64,000 nucleotides of DNA from Amylostereum areolatum (taxonomy: Eukaryota > Basidiomycota > Agaricomycetes > Russulales > Stereaceae): NCBI GenBank assembly GCA_012932865.1, contig SAXG01000001.1:609693-673692 (forward strand), given 5' to 3'. This document shows, piece by piece, positions 53,573-64,000 of the stretch (within the stretch, counting starts at the first letter, position 1; every line of letters starts with the position of its first letter). Made by a program: the position numbers and the translations under genes. The notes under the pieces were generated by a model that did not search any database, was not told the origin of the DNA, and saw only the letters and a program-made list of their open reading frames with translations.

Positions 53573-56353
53573 CTATAGCTTCGCTTGCGCCTTCTCGAAC
53601 CTCTCGATATCGCGGTATTGATAGTACAACTTCAACGAGTCCGGATTCGCCACCGTCGCGCTCGGCTTGATGTTCGACCCGGACACGATCTGCTTCACCG
53701 CGATCTCAATCTTCTTCCCATTCACAGTATACTGAGACACAGCCGCGTGAGAACTCGCTTCTCAACAGAGAAATGAACTCATACCGGAATCTCATCCACA
53801 GCAAAGATAAATGTTGGGACATGTCTCGCGCTCAGTGCCGTTCGGATCGCATCGCGCATTGTGCGCTCCAGGGCGGGCGTGAACTCGTGTCCGGGGCGCA
53901 TCTTGAGGAACAGGAGCACGCGTTCGTGGTCTTCATGGGCCCTGCGCTGGCCTACGCATATGCTGTCGTCGATCTCGGCGGAGAACTGCTCGAGAACAGT
54001 GTATATCTCGCCCGAGCCGAAGCGTACGCCGGAGGGGTTGAGGACTCCATCGCTGAAAGAAGGATGAGGTTAGGAATAAGGAGTAATTTATCAAAGGAAA
54101 AAAACGAACCTTCGTCCGTATATGCGCAACCCTTGCGTTCGCGGGTTCTTCGCAATGAAGTCTCCTTGACGCCAGACACCTGTCTTCTGTCAGCCTAAAC
54201 GCTGCACACAGATGAAAATAGTTCTGCATACCAGGGTAAGTATCGTAGTATGCGCTAAGGAATTTGGTTCCCCTTTCATCATCGCCCCAGAATTTGACAG
54301 GCAGTGATGGGTGAGGGCGAGTGCACACAAGTTCTCCAGCTGCACCGGTATCCTCGATGTTCTTCCCTTCATTATCGAATATTTCAACCTTCATACCGAG
54401 TCCTTTTGCCTGGATGTCTACGAGGGAGATTTAGATCCATAGTCCCAGGCAGATGGTTTGTGACGTACCGCCGGAATAGTTGGGCAGCAACGGCGTCGAA
54501 GCAACGACTGAAAAGAGTGTTCAGTCTCTTTCGGAACTAATGAATCGGCCAATAAAACTTACAAGCGGCACATATGTCTGTTCCGCCGGACGACGACGCG
54601 ATAAGCTTGTCTGCACCGAACGCACGTCGCGCCCACTCGAACATAGGGGGTGTGAGGACTGCGCCGGTAGAAGCAATAACCCGTAAGGCGTCGAACGAGC
54701 CGATTTCCTCTGAGACCACTCAGGTAAGGGTGCTATGACGTTATGCAACGCGAAGACGTACTGAGGTCGGGGACACGGGCTTGCACCTCTGACAGGAACC
54801 GTGGACTCGTACCCAACGCTGTGACTCTGTGAAACAAGCGGTCGGCAAGAGAGTACACAGGTTTGAGGAAGAATGAGCCCACCCTTGCTCGTGTATGAAT
54901 TTCAAGTACGTTCTGATGTCAGGGTAGAACGGCGAGCCGTCGTAGAGGACAATTCGTGCGCCACACGAAAGACCAGTCAGCATATACGGCCACATCATCC
55001 ACGCAGTCTATCGCGTTCGGATGAGTTGAGCTCCGAATTGCATGAAGTAGACACCGACCGTAGTGTATTGGAAGTATGTATCGTTCATGCCGAGGTCAAC
55101 CTGAACGTGAATATCCTTCTTCGTTTGTATGAGAACACCCTGGAATACTTCATCAGACGACAGCAGGGCGCAACGGGCACAAGCTTACACCAGCAGAGTG
55201 AACAATACATTTAGGCGCTCCCGTCGTGCCAGACGAATAGAGAATATAGAGGGGATGACTAAAGGGGAGTTGTTCGAACGTGAGTGGCCTGCCGTTGTCT
55301 GACGCAAGGAACCTGGAAAGTGTCATACTAGAATGTCTGTTAACCATCGAAACCGGAGATAGCAAAATGTAGACACTTACCTGCTGGGTATGTTCTTTAA
55401 AGCCGCGCCCGATGGCTCTTTTCCCGACTTGGCACCCGGGAGGAGGACAACGTGCTCCAGGCCTAAACCTGTTAGATCTTGTACCACGGTGGTTACTTTG
55501 GGTAACAAGTCGATGAATTTGCCCGCATATACGGCCTCTGTTTCGGCGAAGATGAATTTCGGCTGTATTTGACGGTATCGGTCGAGGACGCCCTGTGAGA
55601 AAAGTTTAATGGCATCACGCACACCTTTGCACACCGGCGAGCTTACCTGGGCTCCCATGTCTGTCGCTGTGCTCGAGAAGATTCCTCCGAGACTGGCCGT
55701 GGCCAGAGCGATGACGACGGCGATGGTGTTATTCGCAACGATTGCTACGGGTCCCAACGAGGATAAGAAAGGTGAACCCAAACACAAAGAAGATAAACAC
55801 ACCAGCAACTCTGTCACCAGGTATGAGTCCATTGGTCTTCAACGCGGCTGCCGTCTGCCGTACCTTCTCCCTCAGTTGGCGGAAACTGTACGATTTGACG
55901 CGCCCGAGCTCGCTGCTCTCCGTGATAGCAAGCATGTCATCATTACGCCAGAGGAGGTTCTCGGCATAATTCAGTCGGGCGCCAGGAAACCATTCGGGGA
56001 CCTCTTTAATGTGCCCTTCTTTGAGGACCTGTGAATAATGAGTGGGCGGCACCCGACGAAATGGGCGGTGGGTACACACTTGCGTGGGCGGATCGGAGTA
56101 AATGATGCCCATAAACTCCCAGAGGTCTTGCCAGAAACCATAATCAGAAACCGAGTATGCATGTAGCTCGTGGTAGGTTTCTGAGGGATCGCGTGTATGA
56201 GTTGCAAAGGAACTTTTGATAAGGAAAATGAGCAGGAAACGTACGGATATGTAAGCCATGTTTACGATTGATGAGATGCCGGAGGGCATCCATACGCGTA
56301 AGCTGGGGTGCTGGGTGCGTCCATAAGAGCTTGGCTTTATCAAACTGGTCCAT
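53573..56353 (-). CDS. AACS: Acetoacetyl-CoA synthetase
   Basis: An adenylate-forming enzyme that activates acetoacetate to acetoacetyl-CoA. Around a dozen exons begin with [16 protein letters not shown] at 56353. Landmarks are the family segment [14 protein letters not shown], the AMP-binding loop [41 protein letters not shown], the substrate region [29 protein letters not shown], and the hinge/C-domain with [22 protein letters not shown] and the catalytic Lys in [11 protein letters not shown]. It ends in the tripeptide AKL at 53573, which fits the type-1 peroxisomal targeting consensus; the animal enzyme is cytosolic. It is transcribed divergently from SEY1 across a 500-base gap. Confidence 0.88.
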
Positions 56354-56851
56354 ATTACAGAGGTGAGGGTGAGGGGAAAGAGCAACAAATGTTGAGAACG
56401 GTGAGAGGGGAGGGTGAGACCAAGCGTCTTGTTAGGGCAAGGAAGTGAGGAGGATGCGATGGCACTTGGAGGTAGAAAAGAAGGCGGACAGCCGTGAGCT
56501 GGCGGGATTCCGGGACGGCATTCGATTGATGTATATATACGCAGAAAGGCGGTCGGTCAGCTGAGCATGATGTATGATGCATGTCCAGTTTACAAGTCAA
56601 CGTCTTTGCCAACCGCGGACGAGGAACGCGGGGTAAGCTCTAGTCACGTGCTGCAGAGACTGTCCCACGCTCGTGGCAATGGCTCTCCGCACGCTCGCGT
56701 ACCAAACCTGTACCTGCTCTCTCGTTCCGTCTCCACACCCGCCGCCGCCGCCATTGCAGCCCACAGTTTTCCTCTCGGATTTGTTTAACGCCTGTTGTAC
56801 TCACACTAGCCCTCTTCTTTCTGTAATTTGGCGCGGCCGCGACCCACAATC
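56354..56851. promoter_or_regulatory. Shared divergent promoter region, AACS and SEY1
   Basis: 498 bases between two divergent start codons. A TATATATAC stretch near 56531-56540 is suitably placed for the AACS side. No gene lies within it. Confidence 0.5.
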
Positions 56852-59800
56852 ATGAACGGACACACATCAAACGGAAACCATGTATCTACCTCGGACCGCG
56901 TACAAATCATCAACGACGAGAAGCAATTCACGTATGCATACGTATCGTCCTCTTCCTCTAGGCTCTCCTGACTCCAAGTCAGGTCTGAACTCAACGACCA
57001 GCTAACAAAATGGAACATGCACAATGTTGGCTTCGACTATGACATTGTGGCTGTCTTCGGTTCACAGTCCACCGGTAAAAGTACGTGATCATGTTCAGTC
57101 TTTTTTCGCCCACTGACGTGTGCTAGGTACGTTACTCAACCGACTCTTCGGCACCAACTTCGACGTTATGGACGAGAGCAAACGCCAGCAAACCACCAAG
57201 GGTGAGCTTCTCGTCTGTCGCATAGGCGCCCTTGCCGTACCCGAGCGTGTGTCTGTCGCGCCGTCACCGCGTACACATCGCAAGGCGGTGCATGTGATTA
57301 CCGTGGAGAAATGAATGCTTACCGCGTCTCTAGGTATCTGGATGTGCAGAGGAAAGGATATGAACGTGATGGTTATGGATGTCGAAGGCACGGACGGTCG
57401 TGAACGAGGAGAGGATCAGGTCCGTCCTGCAACCGTTCCCCCTCCCGAGTGGTCTAACACTGCACTAGGACTTTGAACGCAAATCAGCGCTCTTTTCCTT
57501 AGCATCTTCCGAAGTCCTCATTATCAATCTCTGGGAGCACCAGGTCGGTCTTTACCAGGGCGCCAACATGGGTCTTCTCAAGACAGTCTTCGAGGTCAAC
57601 CTAGGCCTGTTCGGCAAGAAGTCTCAGGACAGGTGCGTTTCTACGTCATATCTCTACGCGTGCCCTTACGCGTGTTTGCGGCTTCCTAGCTCTAATCAGC
57701 GTACTATGCTGCTTTTCGTCATCCGTGATCACATTGGCACGACGCCTTTGGAAAACTTGCAGGCAACACTCACGACTGACCTTCAACGCATCTGGGAAAG
57801 CCTCTCCAAACCCGCAGAGCTGCAGGACCGGAAATTGTCGGATTACTTCGACCTCACCTTCACCACCCTTCCTCATAAGGTTCTGGTGCCGGATAAATTC
57901 GAGCAGGAAGTGGTCAATCTCCGTCGTAGGTTTACGGACAAGAGCAGGGATGACTATCTTTTCAAGTCGTCGTATCACAAGCGCATACCAGCAGATGGTG
58001 TCGCGTTCTACATGGAAAATATATGGGTACATGTGATCTCGCCGGGACTACGAGTCCATGAAGTCTAACGGAACGCTCTCTGTAGGAACAAGTACAAACG
58101 AACAAGGACCTTGACCTACCCACCCAACAGGAACTCCTCGCTCAATTCCGCTGCGATGAAATCTCGACTGTGGCGCTGTTCGATTTTAATGAACAGGCCA
58201 AATCGCAGAAGCGACCCGTTGAAGTGGGTAAAGTGGTTCCTGGTTTGGGCGCTATGATGCGTAACTGGCGTGAGCAGGCTCTTGGTACGTCCTCTCTTGT
58301 TGATACTTTACACATGATCTCATAATAATTTCCCCCAGTCCGTTATGATCGTGATGCCTCTCGATACCACCAAGGTGTCTATAAACGAAAGCGGCTCGAT
58401 CTCATAGCTAGCCTGGACGCGGTGCTCTCGCCGCTTTTCCTGGGTCAACTGAAGAATCTCCACAAAGCCAGTCTCGTGGCGTTGAAATCGGACATCTTGA
58501 AGGGACTACAGGGCGAAGGTTACAATTTTGCCGACGTGGTGGGGGCGTCAAGGGAGCGCGCAGAGAAGAGCTTCATTGAAGGTGCCACGGAGGCTGTCGT
58601 GGTTGAAGGTGATAGTGCGTGGAGCTGGGAAGAGGAGCTAATCCTGTTAAGAGAGGAGATCCGTAGTGTCGGTGATCAACTTCGCAAAGATGAGACCAAG
58701 AAAATGGTCAATAACATTGAGGTGCGTGTTTGACAAGATTTTCCAGAAGTTCGCTTCATTCATCCGTTGTCATCAGCGTACTTTCAAGAAGCAGATATCA
58801 GATCCTGTTGATATCGCCCTCAGCAAAGCCTCACCTAGTATGTGGGACAGCGTTCTTCGTACCTTTAAGGATACCCTCGACAAGGCGGAGTCAAACTATC
58901 TGACCAAGGCCAAGAGTGAGTGCCTCACATCTCTAGTCTCTAGATAAATTCGCCTGACTTATCCCCCCAGGCTTTGACTGTACGGAAGAGGAAAACGAAA
59001 GTGCTCTCAGCACTCTTCGCCAACGAGCGTGGCTGGCTTTGCGTGCCAAGGTTGACGAGCAGACCGCGGACGCCGCCATCCTTGGCAAGCTGCGCGCGTT
59101 CTTCGAAGAACGTTTCCGCTACGACGAGCATGGTGTTCCCCGGGTGTGGAAGCCTGATGATGACATCGACAGCGCCTTCAAGGCGGCAAAGGAGCAAGTG
59201 CGTCCTTACTAACGGTCCTTTCACATACGCATGCTGATTACCCCACGTTTTCACAGACCCTCGAACTTATACCGTTGTACTCCAAGATCGTGCCCTCGGA
59301 CCCTGTTCTTGAATACACCCCACCCACTCCCGCCGACGACGAGGACCCTGACTATGCCTCATCCCTCGTGATCTTCACCGAGACAAAGGCGCTCGATCTG
59401 ACTGCACGCTTCCGGCGCGACGCAGATGCATACTACGTCGAGGCCAAACGGAGCACAGTATCGAGCATTGCGCAGATACCGTTCTGGATGTATGGCGTGC
59501 TTGTCGTGCTCGGTTGGAACGAGGCCATGGCCGTGTTATTCAATCCGCTTTATTTCACAATGGTACTCCTCATGATCGCCACGGCGTACGTCCCTTTCTC
59601 TCACGCTCAGATGCTTTGTGTACTTAATGTTCTTCACAGGTGGGTTATTGTACAGTTGAATATGGTTGGCCCACTCCTGCACGTCAGTGGCTCTGTCGCA
59701 AGAGAGGTACGTTGTCCACCATCTCGCCCCTGACATGCATGCTCAACGACATTCCAGGTTCAACGGCAGGCTGAATCCCGTCTTCGCGAACATTTCTCCG

Positions 59801-59886
59801 AGCCAGCACGGGCACAGGCCCAGCGTGCGATTAAAGAGGAAGATTCAGATGTTGACCTGCGGAGGGCCAAAGCAGAGCCTCTGTGA
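56852..59886 (+). CDS. SEY1: Sey1/RHD3/atlastin-type ER-fusion GTPase
   Basis: A dynamin-like GTPase that fuses ER tubules into a network. It starts [20 protein letters not shown]. The nucleotide-binding motifs are the P-loop FGSQSTGK (its Ser is across an intron), switch region [23 protein letters not shown] and the RD motif in FVIRDHIG. Long helical bundles follow ([19 protein letters not shown] and others). Two closely spaced membrane segments near the end ([12 protein letters not shown] and ALFNP-like [14 protein letters not shown]) form a hairpin in the ER membrane. A short cytosolic tail rich in Glu, Arg and Ala ends AEPL at 59886. More than ten short introns are present. Spliced length is close to 780-800 residues, normal for Sey1. 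Confidence 0.9.
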
Positions 59887-60124
59887 GCGCGGGATGCTAC
59901 GAGGCGCTGCCCCTTCGTTATGAACTGGATACGTGACTCCGGTGGATAGACATACTTATGATATTTCCCTGGGACATTCTGTGTAATTGACCATTTCCTG
60001 CTACGTGCAAAGAAGGGCCTGGTCTATGCCGAGATAAAAAAGGCTCCGTAAAAAAGAAAGTATACATCTCTGAACCAAAGTAGAATACAGTGACCGTACA
60101 TGCCACACGCAATGTCTTTCTTCT
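59887..60124. other. Convergent gap between SEY1 and RVS161
   Basis: 238 bases holding both 3' UTRs. Nothing else is visible. Confidence 0.5.
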
Positions 60125-61388
60125 TTAACTTGCACCGCAGATCGACAGTTCCCGCATCTCCTGGAGAACGCCCTCGACCTGTGCATCCAGTTGTCCAGCC
60201 GCATAGTCGTCCCGCACGCTGTCCTCAAAGTATCTGTCGACAACGTATCAGTAGAGATTACATACCATGAGAGTGGAGAAAACTTTATACCGCTGAACAC
60301 CACTCAACTTCTCGTAACCTTCCTCCGCAAACTTGCATTGCATGCGAATCATCGCCTCGAAACTCGGGTCGAAGTAGGGTACGCGCTGCTCCAGCAAGAC
60401 AGGAAGCTCGTGTACGAGCTGATCATTCAGGAGCTCGAATACTTCCTTTGCGTCGTCCATTTCTTGCTGCGCCTGTTGTATGAATAACGGATGACGTCCT
60501 GGTGAGAACGACGGGTGTGGGGAAATCAGAAGCACGCGCCTTTGGCAATTTCGTTGGGTCGTCGCTCGGCTTCTCAGTCAGTTTGCGCACTTTACTCCGA
60601 GTAGAGTCATAATCAAGCAGCTATGGAGAAAGTGATCAGAAAGTGATCATCAGACATGCCGGAAAAAACGGTACCTTCTTGTTCCGTTTTGCTATGTGCT
60701 CATTGACGACGGGGAAAATAGCATTCATTCGGCCGAGGGGATCTAGAATGGTCGTTCGGTACGGTACATCCTGTTCGTGCGTAAGTCAAGCTGTGCAAGA
60801 AGCGTAAGGGTGGAGGACACGCACAAGTTCACGTCCGATGCCATTGTCGAGCTCCTCGGCAGAGCTCTTGTATGCATGAGCCGCAATCGCGCCGTCGGAG
60901 GACTTGTCAGATGCTCCGTAGAATGTGTCAATGGTCTCCGCCAGACGGGTCTGCGACGCTGCCATGCCTGGACGTCACATCTGAGTGGGTTTCTGTCCTT
61001 CCAAACGAGAGCATGAAAGAAACGCACTGCGCATCGCGTCCAAATACGCTTTTCCGTCCTTCTGCAACTGCTGACACTCTTTCTCGTACCTGCATCAATA
61101 AGTGGTGGGTGTCAGGGTATCACGCGAACGAAGGCCGAGCGCGGTTGGGGGTACGTACAGTTTGTACTTGGCCTCCTCCGTCGTGAAGTCGTTGTCGATC
61201 GTGCGTTCGATCTGACCCGTCTTTTGCAGGAGCTGATGGAGAGCGGTCAAAGACGGCTCTAACGAGCACGCCCCAAGCACATACGGTCGTCCCTGCACGG
61301 TTCATGGATTTCTTGAATCTATCACCGGATGAGGTTCAGCATACGTCTAGAGTCCCACGGCGAGCAAGACTCACCCTGACCAGCTCAT
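60125..61388 (-). CDS. RVS161: BAR-domain protein of the Rvs161/Hob3 (amphiphysin) type
   Basis: It starts MSWSG at 61388, joined by an intron to FKKSMNRAGTT, the amphipathic N-terminal helix typical of N-BAR proteins. Then come QKTGQIERTIDNDFTTEEAKY, KECQQLQKDGKAYLDAMR, AELAETIDTFYG-like residues, the tip ILDPLGRMNAIFP, HIAKRNKKLLDYD, and HELPVLLEQRVPYFDPSFEAM. It ends RELSICGAS at 60125. There is no SH3 domain, which separates it from Rvs167. The protein bends membranes during endocytosis and works with actin patches. About 260 residues and at least five introns; splice sites are regular. Confidence 0.87.
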
Positions 61389-62198
61389 GTTGAATCAGTA
61401 TAAAAGAGACGGGTATAGGAAGAGTTGAGGACGTGGAGTGCGGGGAAAGACGAGGTTAGGCGAAGTGCTTCAGCTTGTACGCTCAGCGAAGCCGCCTGAG
61501 GCACTGTAGGCGTCCAATTACGTAAGCTGATATGATGATCCAGTTGCTACGCGTGACTTCAACTTGAAATTGTAGGTTCAACCAATAGATCCGCTTCTCA
61601 CTCCCTTCTTACTACAAGCAAACCACGCCTTTTCAGAGGCTTCCGAATACTCCTGAAGCTCCCTTTCTACTGCTTGCGCCACATGCGCAGGCCCGTTGGG
61701 AACCTGAGCCCTGATCAATCTCCAACTGTCCAGAGATTGTTTGTCACATCCGCATTCAACGTGATATTGGCGACTCCTCTACAATTCAGCGCTTTGACAC
61801 GATCTCGGCTCTCAATCTCTCCTTTCTTGTAACCATTCTACGTGCCCTGACCCCCACAGAATTATGCAACGCCGTTCGTTCATGTTTCATGCATTCACTC
61901 GGTCGGACTCTGACCGGCGCTATGCAAGACGTCCTCAGGCCTCGCCGGCGTCATCTTTGAAATCGTCTCAGGGAAGTCCCAGGTTTGATGTCTTTTCTTC
62001 CTGATGGGTTCTTCCCCGCCCTATCTAAGCACCTCCTGGACGAATGCAGCAATTGCCTCCACGAACCAACCACGAACGGCGGCATCTGAACGTGGACATA
62101 TAAACCATGGTACGTCCCCGCCGAGGAACTTTGCGACGCCCTCTTTGCTTTTTCGCTTCACTCACTTTCGTTTCTCCCCCGCCGCTCTTTTTTTAATT
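61389..62198. other. Divergent gap between RVS161 and the membrane protein, with a possible gene remnant
   Basis: 810 bases. Plus-strand pieces around 61860-62090 (such as FLPDGFFPALSKHLLDECSN) look like eroded coding sequence followed by stops, but no family was recognised. The promoter of the downstream gene must lie in the last part; TTTTTTTAATT precedes its ATG. Confidence 0.4.
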
Positions 62199-63691
62199 AT
62201 GTCCCCCGATTCGATTTCCGTTATTATATTTCTCCTCGTCCCCACGGCAGCCCTCTTCATCGCCATCCTCCAACTGATCGCCCTTCGCTCCACAACATGG
62301 GATGTCCGCGGACCAACTGGATTCCGCCATGCCATCGCGCTCTTCTTCGTTCTATGGATCTTTGTCTGTTCGGCAGGCGCGGGGACCACTAGGCTTGTCG
62401 CGCTCGACTTCAAAAACAAGAATAGCCACAAGAACCTCCAGATAACGCTTGTGATGGTCGGGAGTTTCTGCGAAGCTTGCTTCAAGTGGGGAGGTGAGTT
62501 TTCAATCCATCAGTTTCCGGAATGTAACTGATGATCGTCTTGCAGTGAACTGCATAGTTCTTTATTTGACCCAGCGACCCTCGTTCGTCGGTGCTTTGAA
62601 AAACTACCGTCCCGCGTTTACTGCTACCAAGGCTCGCCTTGTTGTGATTATATTCCTTCACTTGGTTATTGGAGGTGAGTTTTGCTCATCAGGGATGCGC
62701 TAAACGGACTAATTTGATGAATAGAGGTCGCCCTGTCCATTGTTTTTCCCGCCCTCAAGATGTCGGGTCGCATTGTCCAAATACCTACTGGCCTTCAAAT
62801 AACATTCTTGGTCCTTTCTGCCAGCTTTATCATCCCCCTTGAACGCGTGAGTGCTCTCGGTGGAACGAGCCATGTCAGGCGAATGTGGTTCACCCTGTTT
62901 CTGGCCCAAATTGCGGGCATCGTCCCTGCAGCGCTCGTCTTCGCCCACGGAGGTGACATCAAGATCATAAGTGCTGCGTTCACGATCGTGTGGGCAACAT
63001 GTACCATGACCGCCCTTCAAGGTGAGTAATCCCGTTGCCCAGGATGACTGTGATTGACATTTCTTACTTGCCAGGGTACGCCTCACTGCCCCTTCTTATC
63101 ACCTTCTCGCCGCCCGACGACGTTCCCGTCAAATCGTCACCACGGAAAACACGCTTCTCCTTCTCACGCCGCGGTTCTGTCCCAATGACGCCGACCGAGC
63201 AATTCCTCAGCCTCCACGACCCCTTCGCGACACCCCCCGCCTCCTTCGTCCTGTCCTTCGACCCTGACTCCAGCGACTCCAGCGACTCCTCCCACTCTTC
63301 CCATACCCACTCCGAATCGAGGAAAAGCGGTTCACTTCTCAAGCCGCATGCTCGCACCCACTCCTTGCCACTCGAAATGCGTCAGGCTGCGAACAAGCAG
63401 GGCAGGAAGCGCTCGCGCAGCGTTCGTAGCGCTAGATCACCAGCGCTGTCCGAATTTCCGCGGGATCTTCAACAGGCTGCTAAAGACGCACATGTACCAC
63501 CCGTGCTCAAGGTCGTCGTTGACCCACCGGCAGCGGACATCGACGCTGAACGCGACCGCGCGCTGTCGCAGCTTGTCTCGAGGCTCGATGTAGACGGCGC
63601 CATTCCATCTCTCTGGCGGTCCTCCTTCCACGAGGATATGGACGAGAAGCCACAAGACGAGACCTCCGTTTCGAAGAACCTTGACGTCTGA
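62199..63691 (+). CDS. Multi-pass membrane protein with disordered C-terminal tail, function unknown
   Basis: It starts MSPDSISVIIFLLVPTAALF at 62199. The upstream in-frame codons in the leader lack such a pattern, so this ATG is preferred. Four exons are split by introns near 62493-62545, 62672-62725 and 63020-63075. About six or seven hydrophobic segments are visible: VIIFLLVPTAALFIAIL, HAIALFFVLWIFVC, LVVIIFLHLVIG, EVALSIVFPAL, ITFLVLSASFII, WFTLFLAQIAGIV and ISAAFTIVWATCT. The tail from about residue 265 is Ser-rich and charged (SFSRRGSVPMTP, DSSDSSHSSHTHSESR) with likely phosphorylation sites, ending KNLDV. It resembles fungal-specific integral membrane proteins of unknown role. A sensor or scramblase-like function would be guesswork. 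Confidence 0.75.
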
Positions 63692-64000
63692 CTGATGACC
63701 TTGTAGACTTTAGCCTGCTACTGTACGTTTTTCTTGTATTTTGGATCGTACGCGTATTTAGGGCGTCCTTTGTATTTCATTATTTATTGGGCTCTGTCAT
63801 GAACGCCTCCTAAATATATACATCGGACCTTACTTTACCATAGTTTACCATCGGACCTCGCATCGGACTTCGCATCGGCTTCGCCTCGCGTCCGGCCCTT
63901 CGGGCATACCGGACTTCTCGGCTTCCTCGGTCATGATCTAGACCATGGAGTCATACTTACCTCGCCTCGTGCTGTGACCCACTTCGTACTCCGTGGTACC
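63692..64000. other. 3' flank with a short CGGAC-rich repeat cluster
   Basis: At 63845-63930 the phrase CATCGGACTTCGC and variants (CGGACCTCGC, CGGCTTCGCC, CCGGACTTCTCGG) recur, possibly part of a repeat that continues past the window. No gene is seen. Confidence 0.4.

Overview
The window looks like nuclear DNA of a basidiomycete fungus, most likely an agaricomycete. The genes carry many short GT-AG introns of about 45-80 bases, and protein-level similarity is to fungal families (Sey1, Rvs161/Hob3, a secreted M28 peptidase, a chromodomain Ty3/gypsy element). The taxonomic call is an inference; no rRNA or barcode locus is present.

Positions 1-39621 are a nest of mobile DNA. A tandem pair of Ty3/gypsy chromoviruses forms the base layer. 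Element A occupies 16307-23500, with its missing 5' LTR piece at 39204-39621. Element B is split between 23501-24357 and 1-1459. Two copies of one 14.85-kb DNA transposon are inserted into these elements, at 1460-16306 and 24358-39203, in opposite orientations. They appear identical except for one base in an A run. The transposon is a hAT element: its ends are TAGTGTTGCCGC(G/A)GCTCC, it makes 8-bp target duplications, and it carries a complete, intron-containing hAT transposase with a BED finger and a C-terminal dimerisation domain. It is several times larger than a normal hAT because it also carries pieces of host genes: an apparently intact casein-kinase-1-like kinase, a broken PMC1-type Ca2+-ATPase, the 3' end of an ERD2 (KDEL receptor) gene, and a frameshifted EST1/SMG6 PIN-domain gene. 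Introns are retained in this cargo, so it was captured as genomic DNA.

The 8-bp target duplications do not match across each hAT copy as it lies here. They match perfectly if the 8051-bp segment between the copies (16307-24357) is flipped. That flip also puts all Ty3 pieces in one orientation and rebuilds both the interrupted LTR and the interrupted gag. The segment has therefore inverted by recombination between the hAT copies, or it was assembled in the wrong orientation.

The Ty3 elements show a canonical -1 frameshift signal between gag and pol, an AUG-free but protein-conserved 5' gag extension, an in-frame amber codon shared by both gag copies, and a possible spliced third ORF behind pol.

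Positions 39622-41951 are a gene-poor border with two short elements bounded by inverted repeats. From about 41.95 kb to the end lies ordinary host sequence with eight genes: a RhoGAP protein (-), a mitochondrial carrier (-), an RGG-box protein (-), a secreted M28 aminopeptidase (-), acetoacetyl-CoA synthetase (-), the ER-fusion GTPase SEY1 (+), the BAR protein RVS161/HOB3 (-) and a multi-pass membrane protein (+). They have separate housekeeping roles (Rho signalling, mitochondrial transport, RNA binding, protein digestion, ketone-body activation, ER shaping, membrane curvature) and no shared pathway is evident.
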